From NCBI RefSeq assembly GCF_005848555.1, contig NZ_CP040518.1:1301001-1365000 (forward strand): DNA of 64,000 nt, in the 5' to 3' direction. How positions within the stretch are numbered: position 1 is the stretch's first letter; each line of letters opens with the position of its first letter. A program made the translations under genes and the position numbers. Below the pieces are notes generated by a model that was not told the origin of the DNA, made no database searches, and saw only the letters and a list, made by a program, of their open reading frames with translations. Of this stretch, positions 43,846 through 52,568 are shown one piece after another. The DNA comes from Blautia sp. SC05B48. Its GTDB lineage: Bacteria > Bacillota > Clostridia > Lachnospirales > Lachnospiraceae.

Positions 43846-46800
43846 TTATTTTCTTTTTTTTGTAATCCAGACTGCTGATACACTGCCTGCCATGCCTGCA
43901 ATCGCAAGCAGAATCCAAATCAGCATGTGTGTATCATCTCCGGTTTTCGGTGTATCTGTTACCTGTGTAGACGGTGTTTCCGGTGTTGGTGTTTCTTCCG
44001 GTTTTACCTCATCTTTCATCACTACTTTCTGGATCTCCCCAGTATCCTCCACTGTGAACTTCACATCTTCCGCTACCAGATATCCATCAGGAGCTGACTC
44101 TTCCCGAAGTGTATACTCCCCAATCGGAAGCATTTCTATGTAATGTGGTTTTTCCTCAGAAGTCCAGCTCTCTACTGTCTTACCATCTTTATCAAGAATT
44201 GTCAGTTTTGCTCCTGGCAGTTCCTTACCGGAAATATCTGTTTTGGAAATTTCTACCTTGGTCACATCATCTTTCATTTCGATTTTCTGTGCCTTTGCAG
44301 TATCTTCAACGGTAAACGTGATGCTTTCTGCTGTCACATAGCCATCTGTCGGTTTTGTTTCTGTCAGAGTATATTTCTGTCCGACTACCAGTTCTTTGAT
44401 GATATGAGCTTCTTTACCGGAAGTCCAGGAATCTACAACTTTACCGCTTTCGTCAGTTACCTGTAACTTAGCTCCTTCCAGTTCTTTTCCGTCTGTCAGG
44501 GAAGTCTTGGTGATCTCGATTACAGTCGGCTCGTCCTCAAAGGTAAAAGCATAAGATACTTTTTCCTTTTCTGCACCTCCATACTCAAACGTGAACTCCT
44601 GTGTTTCATCTGTCGTTGCAAATCCAGGTGCCGGAGATGTTTCTTTGATATAATACGCAAAACCAATTGGTAAATCTGCCGTAAAAGTCAGCTTTCCTTC
44701 TTTGTCTGTTGCCAGTTCCTCGATCACAGTATCTGCTTTCAGAATTACTTTTCCGTCTGCTCCTGTAATATCGTCCTTGGCACAGAGGGCAAATACCGCA
44801 CCTTCCAGTACACGATCAGAATCTTTCTCTTTTTTCACAACTTCCACTTCCGCTTTCTGGCGGTTATTCTGCCAGTCAGCAGAGTAAGTAACCTCTGCAG
44901 TATCCTGATCCCGGTATGTCAGATCAATCTCTCTTGCTTCATCATCCAGAACAAAGCCTTCTACTGTAGCTTTTTCTTTTACATAGTATTTACCAAGCGG
45001 AAGTCCGGATATTTTTGCAATACCGGTATCATCTGTTGTAATGGTTGCCACCAGCTCATCTTTTTTATAATAATCTTCACTTTCTCCGTCAGCAGATTTC
45101 ACGTCCTCCAAAGCAAATACTTCAAAAGTAACATCTTTCAGGCTGCCTGTTACATACTGGAATAAATGGCTGATCCATCCTCCAACAGAATCCAGTGCAG
45201 TTACTTTATCCAGAAATTCTCCCTGTTTATTGATGATAATCGTTCCTGTCGGCACATCATCTTTCATTTCCACTTTCTGGATTTCCCCAGTATCCTCAAT
45301 CATAAAGGTGATCTCTTCTGCCTTGAGGTATCCATAAGGAGCCATTTCTTCTCTGAGAGTATAGGTTTCCCCTACGGTAAGTCGTTCAATCAGATGCTGC
45401 TCTCCTTTTACAGATTTCCATGTATCAACTACATTTCCATCTTTGTCCAGAACAGTAAGTGTCGCACCCGACAATTCCACGCCAGTAGTTAAATCAGACT
45501 TGGAAACCACAACCTTTGTAGGCTGGTTCTTAAATACAGAAGATAACTGTACTACCTTAACATCCTGTCCCTGATATTCTGCTTTTACTTCCAGAATTTC
45601 ATCAGAAGATACATAACCGTTTGGTGCTGCAAGTTCTTTGATATAATACTCACCGAATGTCAGATCCTGTGTAAATACAGCCTTTCCATCTTCTCCGGAA
45701 ACAGCTTTTCCAAGGAGTGTGTCAGCTTTCACAATCACAGTTCCATGAGCTTCCATGTCATTCTTCGCATAAAGCCCAAACTCTGCTCCTGCAACGGCTG
45801 CTTTTGTATCAGCATCCTGTTTTACCACAGAAATTTCTACTTTCTGACGGTCATTTTCAAAGATAGCTGTCTGCTCAATGACTGGTGTTTCCTGATCTTT
45901 GTAAGAGAAAGTAATGATCTGTGCTTCACTGTTTAAAACAAAGCCATCCGGTGCTGTCTGTTCGACAATCTTATAACTTCCAAGCGGAAGATTTTTCAGA
46001 ACCGCTTTACCATCTTTATCCGTTGTGACCGTTTTTACCAGTGTTCCTGCCGCATATTCCAGAATACGATTTCCATTATCATCTTTCTGGAAATCTGCAG
46101 TATAGATGTCCTCGGCAGCGTAAATCTCAAACTCTGCCCCTTCCAGATTTTCTGTCTGATATGTAAAATCATCCTTGAATCCGTCCAGAACTTCGCCTTT
46201 TTTCGCGATAGTCAGTTCTCCCTTAACTGGATGGTTCTCATAAACTGCTTCAATAATCACATCCCCGGAAGTTCCATCCATCTGATATGCAGTATTGGAA
46301 TCAACTGTTACCTCATAGTAATTTTCATTCAAAGTATATCCATAAGGTGCATTTACTTCCTCAATGCGGTAATGTCCGATTTTAAGATTCTGCGGAAGAA
46401 TCAAATATCCCTGCTCATCTGTAAAATAGGATTTATGTTTTACCGTAGTCGGATAAGTTGTTACCTGCTCCACATATTTTTCAGTGTCCATATTGAAAAT
46501 CTTGAACTCTGTATTCTTCTGAAGTACTGCCTTTTTCGTCTCATCATCCTGTTTGATAATTTTCAGTTTCGCTTCAAACTCGTCATCCAGAAGCACTCTC
46601 CATGTCTGTGGCTGGTTCGGGTTGTTCTCAGTGATACGCACTGTAAAATCATCTACCGGAGTGTAATTATGAGGCGTTGTGGTTTCACGCACAATATAAG
46701 TTCCATAAGGAATCGCAATACTGCAGGCATAACCTTTTTCATCTGTAAAGATTTCTGTTGCACCATTTTCTCCGATCACTACCGGTTTTGCAGAATCAAA

Positions 46801-49755
46801 ATCATAGCTTCCATCCTCTTTTACTTTCAGGGATGATGCCAGATAAGCAGTAAATCCTGCCCCTTTCAATAAATCTGCGTCAGTCTTTCCATTATTTGCT
46901 GCTTTGATAATCTGGAATGGCTGTTTCATTACCTGCTCCAGAGACAGACACTCACGATTTACCTCTGCTACAAGATCTCCCTCATAATTGCAGACCAGAT
47001 CATGTTCTTCTTCATCCGCCAGATAACCAGTTGGCGGAGTAATCTCTTTCACATAGTAATTACCAAGATATAAGCCATCCACAGAAGCCTGTCCATTCTT
47101 ATCTGTCGTAAGAGTGGCAACCTGCTCTCCTGCTTTATAGATCACACCAGTAGCACCATCCGGATGCACAATATCTTCACGAGCATACAATCCATAAACT
47201 GCTTTTTCCAGAGTTGCATCGCCCTGTGGAACTGCCTTTTTTGTTTCTTTGTCCTGTTTCTGCAGAGAAATCTTAGCTGTTACACGTTCATTTTTGAATG
47301 TATGCTTAAATGTCTGTTTTGCTTCTTTATCATTCGTATAAGAGAAAGCAAACGTATAAACATCATCTGTTTTTCTCACATACCCTTCCGGGGCCTGCAC
47401 TTCTTTCACATCATAAGAAAATCCAAGCGGCAGGTCTGCTGTAAACTTCGCTGTTCCGTCTGTTCCTGTTGTCGCTTTCTCGATCAGTGTCCCTTTCTTT
47501 ACAATGATGGTTCCATCCACATTGGTAATATCACTTGCAGCATAAAGTCCAAAAATTCCGCCATCCAGCGGATTTTCTGTATCTTCATCCTGTTTTGTTA
47601 CCATTACTTCTACTTTTTGTCTGTCATTAGTAAAGGTTGTCTCAGTGAAAACAATGTCCACATTCTGCCCTGCATAGGATAATGTTACTGTCTTTTCCTC
47701 TCCGGCATTATAGAATCCTGTCGGAGCCTGTTTCTCTTTTACGATATATGTACCAAGATACAGATTTTTAAGAACGGTAGCTCCGTTTGTATCTGTTGTC
47801 AGATTCTCTTTTACCAGATCACCCTTGCTGTAAATCTTTGTACCATAGGCAGTTTTAATATCTTCTCCAGCATACACATCATAAACAGCACCACTCTGTC
47901 TGCGTTTCTCATACTTAAATGTTGTGCCATTTTCTGTCACATCTGCACCAACCAGAACCTCACCTTCTTTATAAACGGTAAGCTGTCCCATCTGTTCTTC
48001 ATCTGGAACAGTAACAGTTGTGGTCTTGCTGACTTCCAGTTTCACGTTATAAGCTGTCGCATTGATACGGTATCCGCTTGGAGCTGTAATCTCTTTCAGA
48101 TATACGGTATCCTGTGTCTTGGTGATCTGTACGGACGCTTCACCGTTTTCATCCGTCGCAGGTAACTGTGTGATCAGTTTGGTACATTCTGCATCACTGT
48201 ATAATCCAAACACAGCACCAGACAGCTTTGCGTCTGACTTGGCATCTTTCTTGATCACCTTAACACTTGCCTGCTGTACCCAGGATACTTTAAAATCTAC
48301 ATATTTCTCATCGTCAACGCCTTCGCCAAATACTAGAGCCAGATCCTGGTTTCCGGAACCTGTTGAAATCTTATAAGCTGAATAATCTTTGGTAATGCTT
48401 CCTTTCATGGTTGCAGACCAGCTTCCTGCCACATCACTCACCTGTGTTAATGGTGCGGACAGATAAAACTTTGTACCACCACAAATTTCCACACTTTCTC
48501 CGGCTTTACTTGTTTTACCTGTTGTCAGGTTATGAAGCTGTACACCTGCCGGAAGTTTCATGGTAATGGTCTGTAACGCATCCGCATTAAATGTAATATC
48601 CTTTGTTCTCTGACTGTTGCCATCCACATAGGCTTTTACATCTGCATCCGAAAAGGACATTGCCACATCTGGAATTTCCGGCTGTGAAATACAGTAATTA
48701 TAGAGTTTCATTGCCAGATTCTGTGCTGTACTATTTGCACCTGAAAAAGCATCTCCACTTCCATTTGCATAAGATGCTGCCAGATGTACCAGAATAAATC
48801 TGGCTCCTGCACTTAAATTGCCGTATCCGTTTTCCTCTATAAAAAATCCATCATCACCGGAAGCCTTTGTACCGTAATAGCATACTTTCGCAAGTGCTTT
48901 TCCATCGCCAACCTTGTTGATCGTATAAGTTCCACTTCCAGGCCCTGGTTTGGATGGCTGCACACAGTATGCTGTGGCAGATATATTGCCGAATTTTACA
49001 GTATACTGATAAGTCAGATATGTTCCATATCCATAATCTGCATATCGGTATTCTGCCCCTCTGGTCACAGAAACCTGCTGTGAACTTCTGGCATTGCCTG
49101 CCGCAGCCATAAAGGTTACTGTTTCGCCTTCATTCATTGCATACAGATCAATTCCATTACTCTCTGCCTGCTCCAGTGCTTCTGAAACGGTTAATTCAGA
49201 TTCCAAATCTGCTGTGCTTTCAGAATTTTGTGTTTCCCAGTGCGATTCCGAATCTTCCTCGCTCTGCTCTGTATCTCCAGTATCATCTTCAACATTTACC
49301 GTACTTTCTGAAGCACGCTCTGACTGTACTTCTGTTTCCGGTTCTTTCACTGTAATGTTTCTGCTGATTCTATAAGCAGGATGACCGCTGACTGGTTTTA
49401 CTGCATAGACAGCCTTGTAAGTATCTGGTGTATGTGTGTCAAAATCTGTACCCGTTTCATTCTTTGCTTCATGGAATAAAACCTTAATCTTACTTTCATC
49501 TACACCTTCGATTCCAGACAGATCAACTTCTACATCAAATTCCTGCCCATAAGAAAGTTCAATATCATTTGCCTTTACGATCTCATCCGGATCAAGGGAA
49601 TCCTGAACATCTTTTAATTCTGCATACTGCTGTTCAAATGGTATTTCTTCTGGTTCTAATTCAGAAGCCGAAACTGCTACTGGCTGAATAATGACAGAAG
49701 CCAGTGTTGCGACTGCCATAAATCCGGACAAGAATCTTTTGAATCTCATTTTCAT
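43846..49755 (-). CDS. Giant LPXTG-like adhesin with thioester and 13 Cna-B domains
   Basis: About 1969 residues from ATG 49755 (KMRFKRFLSGFMAVATLASV, signal peptide), with AGAGGA upstream; the ATG at 49800 lacks a good site. A Ser/Glu-rich region follows, then a thioester-type domain with AYCVQPSKPGPGSG (near residue 270). From about 490 there are 13 Cna-B/SpaA repeats (pattern K..D...L.GA.F.LY...E...P.GY), likely crosslinked by Lys-Asn isopeptide bonds. The end is TPKTGDD, a hydrophobic helix and KKRK. It likely attaches donor cells to partners or host surfaces; sortase B in the same element is the probable anchor. Confidence 0.9.
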   Translation of the reverse strand: MKMRFKRFLSGFMAVATLASVIIQPVAVSASELEPEEIPFEQQYAELKDVQDSLDPDEIVKANDIELSYGQEFDVEVDLSGIEGVDESKIKVLFHEAKNETGTDFDTHTPDTYKAVYAVKPVSGHPAYRISRNITVKEPETEVQSERASESTVNVEDDTGDTEQSEEDSESHWETQNSESTADLESELTVSEALEQAESNGIDLYAMNEGETVTFMAAAGNARSSQQVSVTRGAEYRYADYGYGTYLTYQYTVKFGNISATAYCVQPSKPGPGSGTYTINKVGDGKALAKVCYYGTKASGDDGFFIEENGYGNLSAGARFILVHLAASYANGSGDAFSGANSTAQNLAMKLYNYCISQPEIPDVAMSFSDADVKAYVDGNSQRTKDITFNADALQTITMKLPAGVQLHNLTTGKTSKAGESVEICGGTKFYLSAPLTQVSDVAGSWSATMKGSITKDYSAYKISTGSGNQDLALVFGEGVDDEKYVDFKVSWVQQASVKVIKKDAKSDAKLSGAVFGLYSDAECTKLITQLPATDENGEASVQITKTQDTVYLKEITAPSGYRINATAYNVKLEVSKTTTVTVPDEEQMGQLTVYKEGEVLVGADVTENGTTFKYEKRRQSGAVYDVYAGEDIKTAYGTKIYSKGDLVKENLTTDTNGATVLKNLYLGTYIVKEKQAPTGFYNAGEEKTVTLSYAGQNVDIVFTETTFTNDRQKVEVMVTKQDEDTENPLDGGIFGLYAASDITNVDGTIIVKKGTLIEKATTGTDGTAKFTADLPLGFSYDVKEVQAPEGYVRKTDDVYTFAFSYTNDKEAKQTFKHTFKNERVTAKISLQKQDKETKKAVPQGDATLEKAVYGLYAREDIVHPDGATGVIYKAGEQVATLTTDKNGQASVDGLYLGNYYVKEITPPTGYLADEEEHDLVCNYEGDLVAEVNRECLSLEQVMKQPFQIIKAANNGKTDADLLKGAGFTAYLASSLKVKEDGSYDFDSAKPVVIGENGATEIFTDEKGYACSIAIPYGTYIVRETTTPHNYTPVDDFTVRITENNPNQPQTWRVLLDDEFEAKLKIIKQDDETKKAVLQKNTEFKIFNMDTEKYVEQVTTYPTTVKHKSYFTDEQGYLILPQNLKIGHYRIEEVNAPYGYTLNENYYEVTVDSNTAYQMDGTSGDVIIEAVYENHPVKGELTIAKKGEVLDGFKDDFTYQTENLEGAEFEIYAAEDIYTADFQKDDNGNRILEYAAGTLVKTVTTDKDGKAVLKNLPLGSYKIVEQTAPDGFVLNSEAQIITFSYKDQETPVIEQTAIFENDRQKVEISVVKQDADTKAAVAGAEFGLYAKNDMEAHGTVIVKADTLLGKAVSGEDGKAVFTQDLTFGEYYIKELAAPNGYVSSDEILEVKAEYQGQDVKVVQLSSVFKNQPTKVVVSKSDLTTGVELSGATLTVLDKDGNVVDTWKSVKGEQHLIERLTVGETYTLREEMAPYGYLKAEEITFMIEDTGEIQKVEMKDDVPTGTIIINKQGEFLDKVTALDSVGGWISHLFQYVTGSLKDVTFEVFALEDVKSADGESEDYYKKDELVATITTDDTGIAKISGLPLGKYYVKEKATVEGFVLDDEAREIDLTYRDQDTAEVTYSADWQNNRQKAEVEVVKKEKDSDRVLEGAVFALCAKDDITGADGKVILKADTVIEELATDKEGKLTFTADLPIGFAYYIKETSPAPGFATTDETQEFTFEYGGAEKEKVSYAFTFEDEPTVIEITKTSLTDGKELEGAKLQVTDESGKVVDSWTSGKEAHIIKELVVGQKYTLTETKPTDGYVTAESITFTVEDTAKAQKIEMKDDVTKVEISKTDISGKELPGAKLTILDKDGKTVESWTSEEKPHYIEMLPIGEYTLREESAPDGYLVAEDVKFTVEDTGEIQKVVMKDEVKPEETPTPETPSTQVTDTPKTGDDTHMLIWILLAIAGMAGSVSAVWITKKRK

Positions 49756-49800
49756 TTTGACTGAATCCTCTCTTTCTTCTATTATCTGTTCTATTTTCAT

Positions 49801-50210
49801 GCAGGCTCACACCTGCATTATTCAATCATTGGAACCACCTCCCACATCTTATTGCTGATACAGAAATACCTCTGATAACAGCACATTCATATGGCAGTGC
49901 CTTTTACTGAAACACCGCCACATGGTATCTGCTGTCATCCTGTAAAACAGGAATGACACTCAGGTAAAGTTCAGGATCAAGCATTAAGCCGCAAGAGGTA
50001 ATTCGTAATCGTTCCTGCAAAGGGTGCCTCCCATCTGTATCCCTTCACGTTTTCACCGGATTCCCGCCGCAAAAATGCGTAGCTGAAAAATTCCGGGTAT
50101 CCTCTCGCTGCTGGTATGAAATTGTCAAGGTGCAATTTTTAAGGGGATTTATCTTCTTGAATTGCAAATAGACATTTGCCCCTTCACTAACTGCATGTGT
50201 GAAAGGGCAA
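49801..50210 (-). promoter_or_regulatory. Long structured leader upstream of the adhesin gene
   Basis: About 400 bases without a convincing gene. In the minus-strand transcript, CCGGA pairs with TCCGG (about 50094-50057) around an inner CGCA/TGCG hairpin (about 50080-50068). Nearer 50176-50210 TTGCCCTTTCAC pairs with GTGAAGGGGCAA, a candidate end of the sigma-factor transcript. A TTGACA is present but no good -10 at 17 bases. It may be a regulatory RNA leader; family not recognised. Confidence 0.4.
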
Positions 50211-50260
50211 AAATTAACCTGTTTAAAAAATTTTTTAGATATTTTTATTTCAACATTGTT

Positions 50261-50683
50261 TTATGTGTTTTCCAGTTGTTCTTTTAATTTCTCCAATACT
50301 TTCTTCCTCCGGTTTCTGATCGTCTTTGGGCAGCACCCAAAATACTGTGCTGTTTCTTTTACTGTAAATTCTTCAAAAAACAATAGCGTTATCAGTTCCG
50401 CATCCTCTTTAGTCAAATATCCCAGAGCTTCTTCCAGTTCCTGTATTTCTGACAATCTGATAATGATTTCTTCCGGTGATAATACCGAAAAAGAACAGTC
50501 ATAGCCTTTTTCCTGTAATTCCTCCATACTACATACTCCATGCCTCTGCATTTTTTCAACCTGGTATCGCTCTTTTCTTCCAGCCTGATACCAAGCCAGA
50601 TATACTGCCCTGGTAACTTCCACAAGCGTATCATTTACACGCAGCATATAGCGTTGTCTTTCTTTTGGCTTTTTACCAGGCAT
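50261..50683 (-). CDS. Sigma-70-like HTH protein
   Basis: 140 residues. The C-terminal half (LGYLTKEDAELITLLFFEEF, TVKETAQYFGCCPKTIRNRR) is a sigma region 4-type helix-turn-helix; the N-terminal half is basic. Typical of ICE-encoded sigma-like activators near the replication module. It overlaps the next sigma-like gene by 11 bases, so the two are co-expressed and may act together on the transfer operon (inference). Confidence 0.82.
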   Translation of the reverse strand: MPGKKPKERQRYMLRVNDTLVEVTRAVYLAWYQAGRKERYQVEKMQRHGVCSMEELQEKGYDCSFSVLSPEEIIIRLSEIQELEEALGYLTKEDAELITLLFFEEFTVKETAQYFGCCPKTIRNRRKKVLEKLKEQLENT

Positions 50684-51323
50684 ACTTCCAGTCTCCTTTT
50701 TTCAATACTCTGGCAGAGTCATCCGAATTATTCCGCATTTTCTGCATTGCCTGTGAAATGCACTTTGATACTGCCGGAACTGTAATACCCAGTTCATGCG
50801 AGACTTCTTTTTGTGTCTGCTGCTGAAAATAAATACGCTGGATCATCTGTCTCTGTCGCTCTGTCAACAGATTCATCAACTCCCTGACTGTTTCCTCTGC
50901 AATGATTCTTTCAAGCAGACATTGTCCTTTATCTGCCAATTCGCACCATTCTTCGGAAATACAGCTATACGAAATGCAATTATTATGTTCTCGTGTTTCC
51001 CTGTTTCTCCACAGCCGGTCTTCGCCTTCTAATATCAGCCTTACATACCAGGGTTGATCATCAAAAAAATTCTCCTCAACAACTGCTATTTTTCTTTCTG
51101 CTTCATACACATAATCTCGACAGGTAAATAACGGAAAAACCGTTGCATAGTCCCCCACACAATAGAGAACATATCCGGTCTGATATGCGATAATTTCCGC
51201 ACAATCCATCAACCTTTGCTTCGCAACTGCTACATCGTTTTCTCTTAAATATTTAGCGGACGGAACCTTTCTTCTTTCTTCCCTGTTACTTACAACTTGT
51301 TTCAATTCCTGCAATGTAAGCAT
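50673..51323 (-). CDS. Sigma-70 family-like regulator
   Basis: 216 residues from ATG 51323 (LTLQELKQVVSNREER), with AAAGGTGG upstream. The C-terminus (LTERQRQMIQRIYFQQQTQK, EVSHELGITVPAVSKCI) is a sigma region 4 HTH. The middle holds a Tyr/Trp-rich segment. Upstream of the smaller sigma-like gene and after a terminator hairpin, so its expression may depend on read-through. Confidence 0.82.
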   Translation of the reverse strand: MLTLQELKQVVSNREERRKVPSAKYLRENDVAVAKQRLMDCAEIIAYQTGYVLYCVGDYATVFPLFTCRDYVYEAERKIAVVEENFFDDQPWYVRLILEGEDRLWRNRETREHNNCISYSCISEEWCELADKGQCLLERIIAEETVRELMNLLTERQRQMIQRIYFQQQTQKEVSHELGITVPAVSKCISQAMQKMRNNSDDSARVLKKGDWKYAW

Positions 51324-51397
51324 AATTACCACCTTTCTGCCTGCTGGCAACAGGTGCCCATCGGCAGAAAGGATAGGATTCTTACTGATCAACTGAC

Positions 51398-51475
51398 AAA
51401 AAGGGCAGTAAAAAACAGCTTCCGGTACACCCGTTTTTTTTAACGAGAGCCTGAAACTTCCTTACTGCCCTTTCT
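51398..51475 (-). terminator. Long-range terminator/attenuator hairpin before the sigma-like genes
   Basis: AAAGGGCAGTAA (minus 51473-51462) pairs with TTACTGCCCTTT (51411-51400), followed by TT. A 50-base loop includes an A8 run. It could regulate read-through into the sigma-like genes. Confidence 0.6.
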
Positions 51476-51492
51476 AATAGTTACAATATTCT

Positions 51493-51642
51493 CTACTTTA
51501 TTTTCCGTCTGATGCCAGGATCAGACTTCTTGGTATTTCTTTCTGCTTTTATGTTCTTTTCATTTTCCATCAAAACAGAATAGTCTCCCATTGCATCATA
51601 AGGACACTGCCTCCTATAAAGCAAATTTTCTTCTCTGGTCAT
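51493..51642 (-). CDS. Small basic protein, 49 residues
   Basis: Starts ATG 51642 (TREENLLYRRQCPYDAMGDY) and ends TAG 51493, with GGGAG 10 bases upstream. MENEKNIKAERNTKKSDP and RRKIK form a basic tail. No family recognised; position between the XRE and sigma-like genes and good ribosome site support it. Confidence 0.6.
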   Translation of the reverse strand: MTREENLLYRRQCPYDAMGDYSVLMENEKNIKAERNTKKSDPGIRRKIK

Positions 51643-51756
51643 CCATCCTATCTCCCTTCTTTATCTCTCTGTTTTCCATTTTAACAACACAGGATTCTAT
51701 TATCCTTAGCATATATGGGGAGTTTTTTTATTTTACACCCCATATATGGTGAAATT

Positions 51757-52113
51757 TCACCTGTATTCATTAAAACTGTCTATCAGAGAATCTATGGTCT
51801 GCATGATAATTTTCTGCTCTTTCCATTCCATCTTCTGAATACGGTAAAGCACTTCCTGAAATGATTCCTGCTTTTCTGTATCACCTGCCTCTTTCCCCAG
51901 CAGGATATTGGCATCTATTTCCAATATCTCAATCATCTTTCTGAAAATCTCAACAGACATTGCAGTTTGCCCGCCTTCAATTCTGCTGACCGTATTGACA
52001 CTGATACCTGCTTTTTCCGCAAAAGATTCCTGTGACAACTTCATTTCCTGTCTGCGTTTTCTGATCCGTTCTCCCAATTCAATAAGTTCTGTGGAAATTG
52101 CACGATTGCTCAA
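51757..52113 (-). CDS. XRE-family regulator
   Basis: 118 residues from a TTG with GGAG 8 bases upstream. HTH at about 14-68 (MKLSQESFAEKAGISVNTVS, RIEGGQTAMSVEIFRKMIE). The C-terminal part is helical. An AACTTT/AAAGTT inverted repeat just upstream (about 52148-52174) may be its operator. Probably controls the switch between maintenance and transfer. Confidence 0.85.
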   Translation of the reverse strand: MSNRAISTELIELGERIRKRRQEMKLSQESFAEKAGISVNTVSRIEGGQTAMSVEIFRKMIEILEIDANILLGKEAGDTEKQESFQEVLYRIQKMEWKEQKIIMQTIDSLIDSFNEYR

Positions 52114-52174
52114 TACGGTGTCTCCTTTCCTGCAATTTGTTCCAACTTTACGCCATCGTGTCGCAAAGTTTCCC

Positions 52175-52207
52175 GAAAAAAAGCAGCTAATTTTTGTCTT
52201 AGCTGCT
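52175..52207 (-). terminator. Terminator after DUF6050
   Basis: AGCAGCTAA (minus 52207-52199) pairs with TTAGCTGCT (52190-52182), followed by seven T. A strong intrinsic terminator closing the par-rep operon. Confidence 0.85.
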
Positions 52208-52223
52208 TTTCAAAAAATCTATT

Positions 52224-52562
52224 TCATTTTATTCTCGGTATTTTATGTATTCCTGTAAGAAGTGTAATCAGAAAAACGCAGAGATAAATGATCGCCTGTC
52301 CAATCATTGCCAGAAGAACGATGCTTCCTATTAATCCTCCAATCAGAAGATTCATTGTCCATACTGCCAGCGTTCCTCCGAGGTCAAAACCTCTTGGAAC
52401 CATCCAGACACACATTTTTCCTATTCCAAACGGTATCCCCATCAGAAGTAACAGCAAGAAATAATTGCACTCTCCATCCTGAATACAAAACGGTCTTAAT
52501 ACTGCAAACAATACCGTAATCACCAGCACTGGGGCTATCACTTTTTTAATCATCTTCTTCAT
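52224..52562 (-). CDS. DUF6050-like membrane protein
   Basis: 112 residues with three or four hydrophobic segments (about 9-25, 36-55, 66-82, 86-105) and VWMVPRGFDLGGTLAVW between them. Matches small ICE membrane proteins called DUF6050; function unknown. Last gene before a strong terminator. Confidence 0.75.
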   Translation of the reverse strand: MKKMIKKVIAPVLVITVLFAVLRPFCIQDGECNYFLLLLLMGIPFGIGKMCVWMVPRGFDLGGTLAVWTMNLLIGGLIGSIVLLAMIGQAIIYLCVFLITLLTGIHKIPRIK

Positions 52563-52568
52563 GTTCCT

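Noticed and set aside
43846..48300. DNA repeats as mobile or CRISPR repeats
   Set aside because: The repeated pattern follows Cna-B protein domains of about 85-120 residues in frame.
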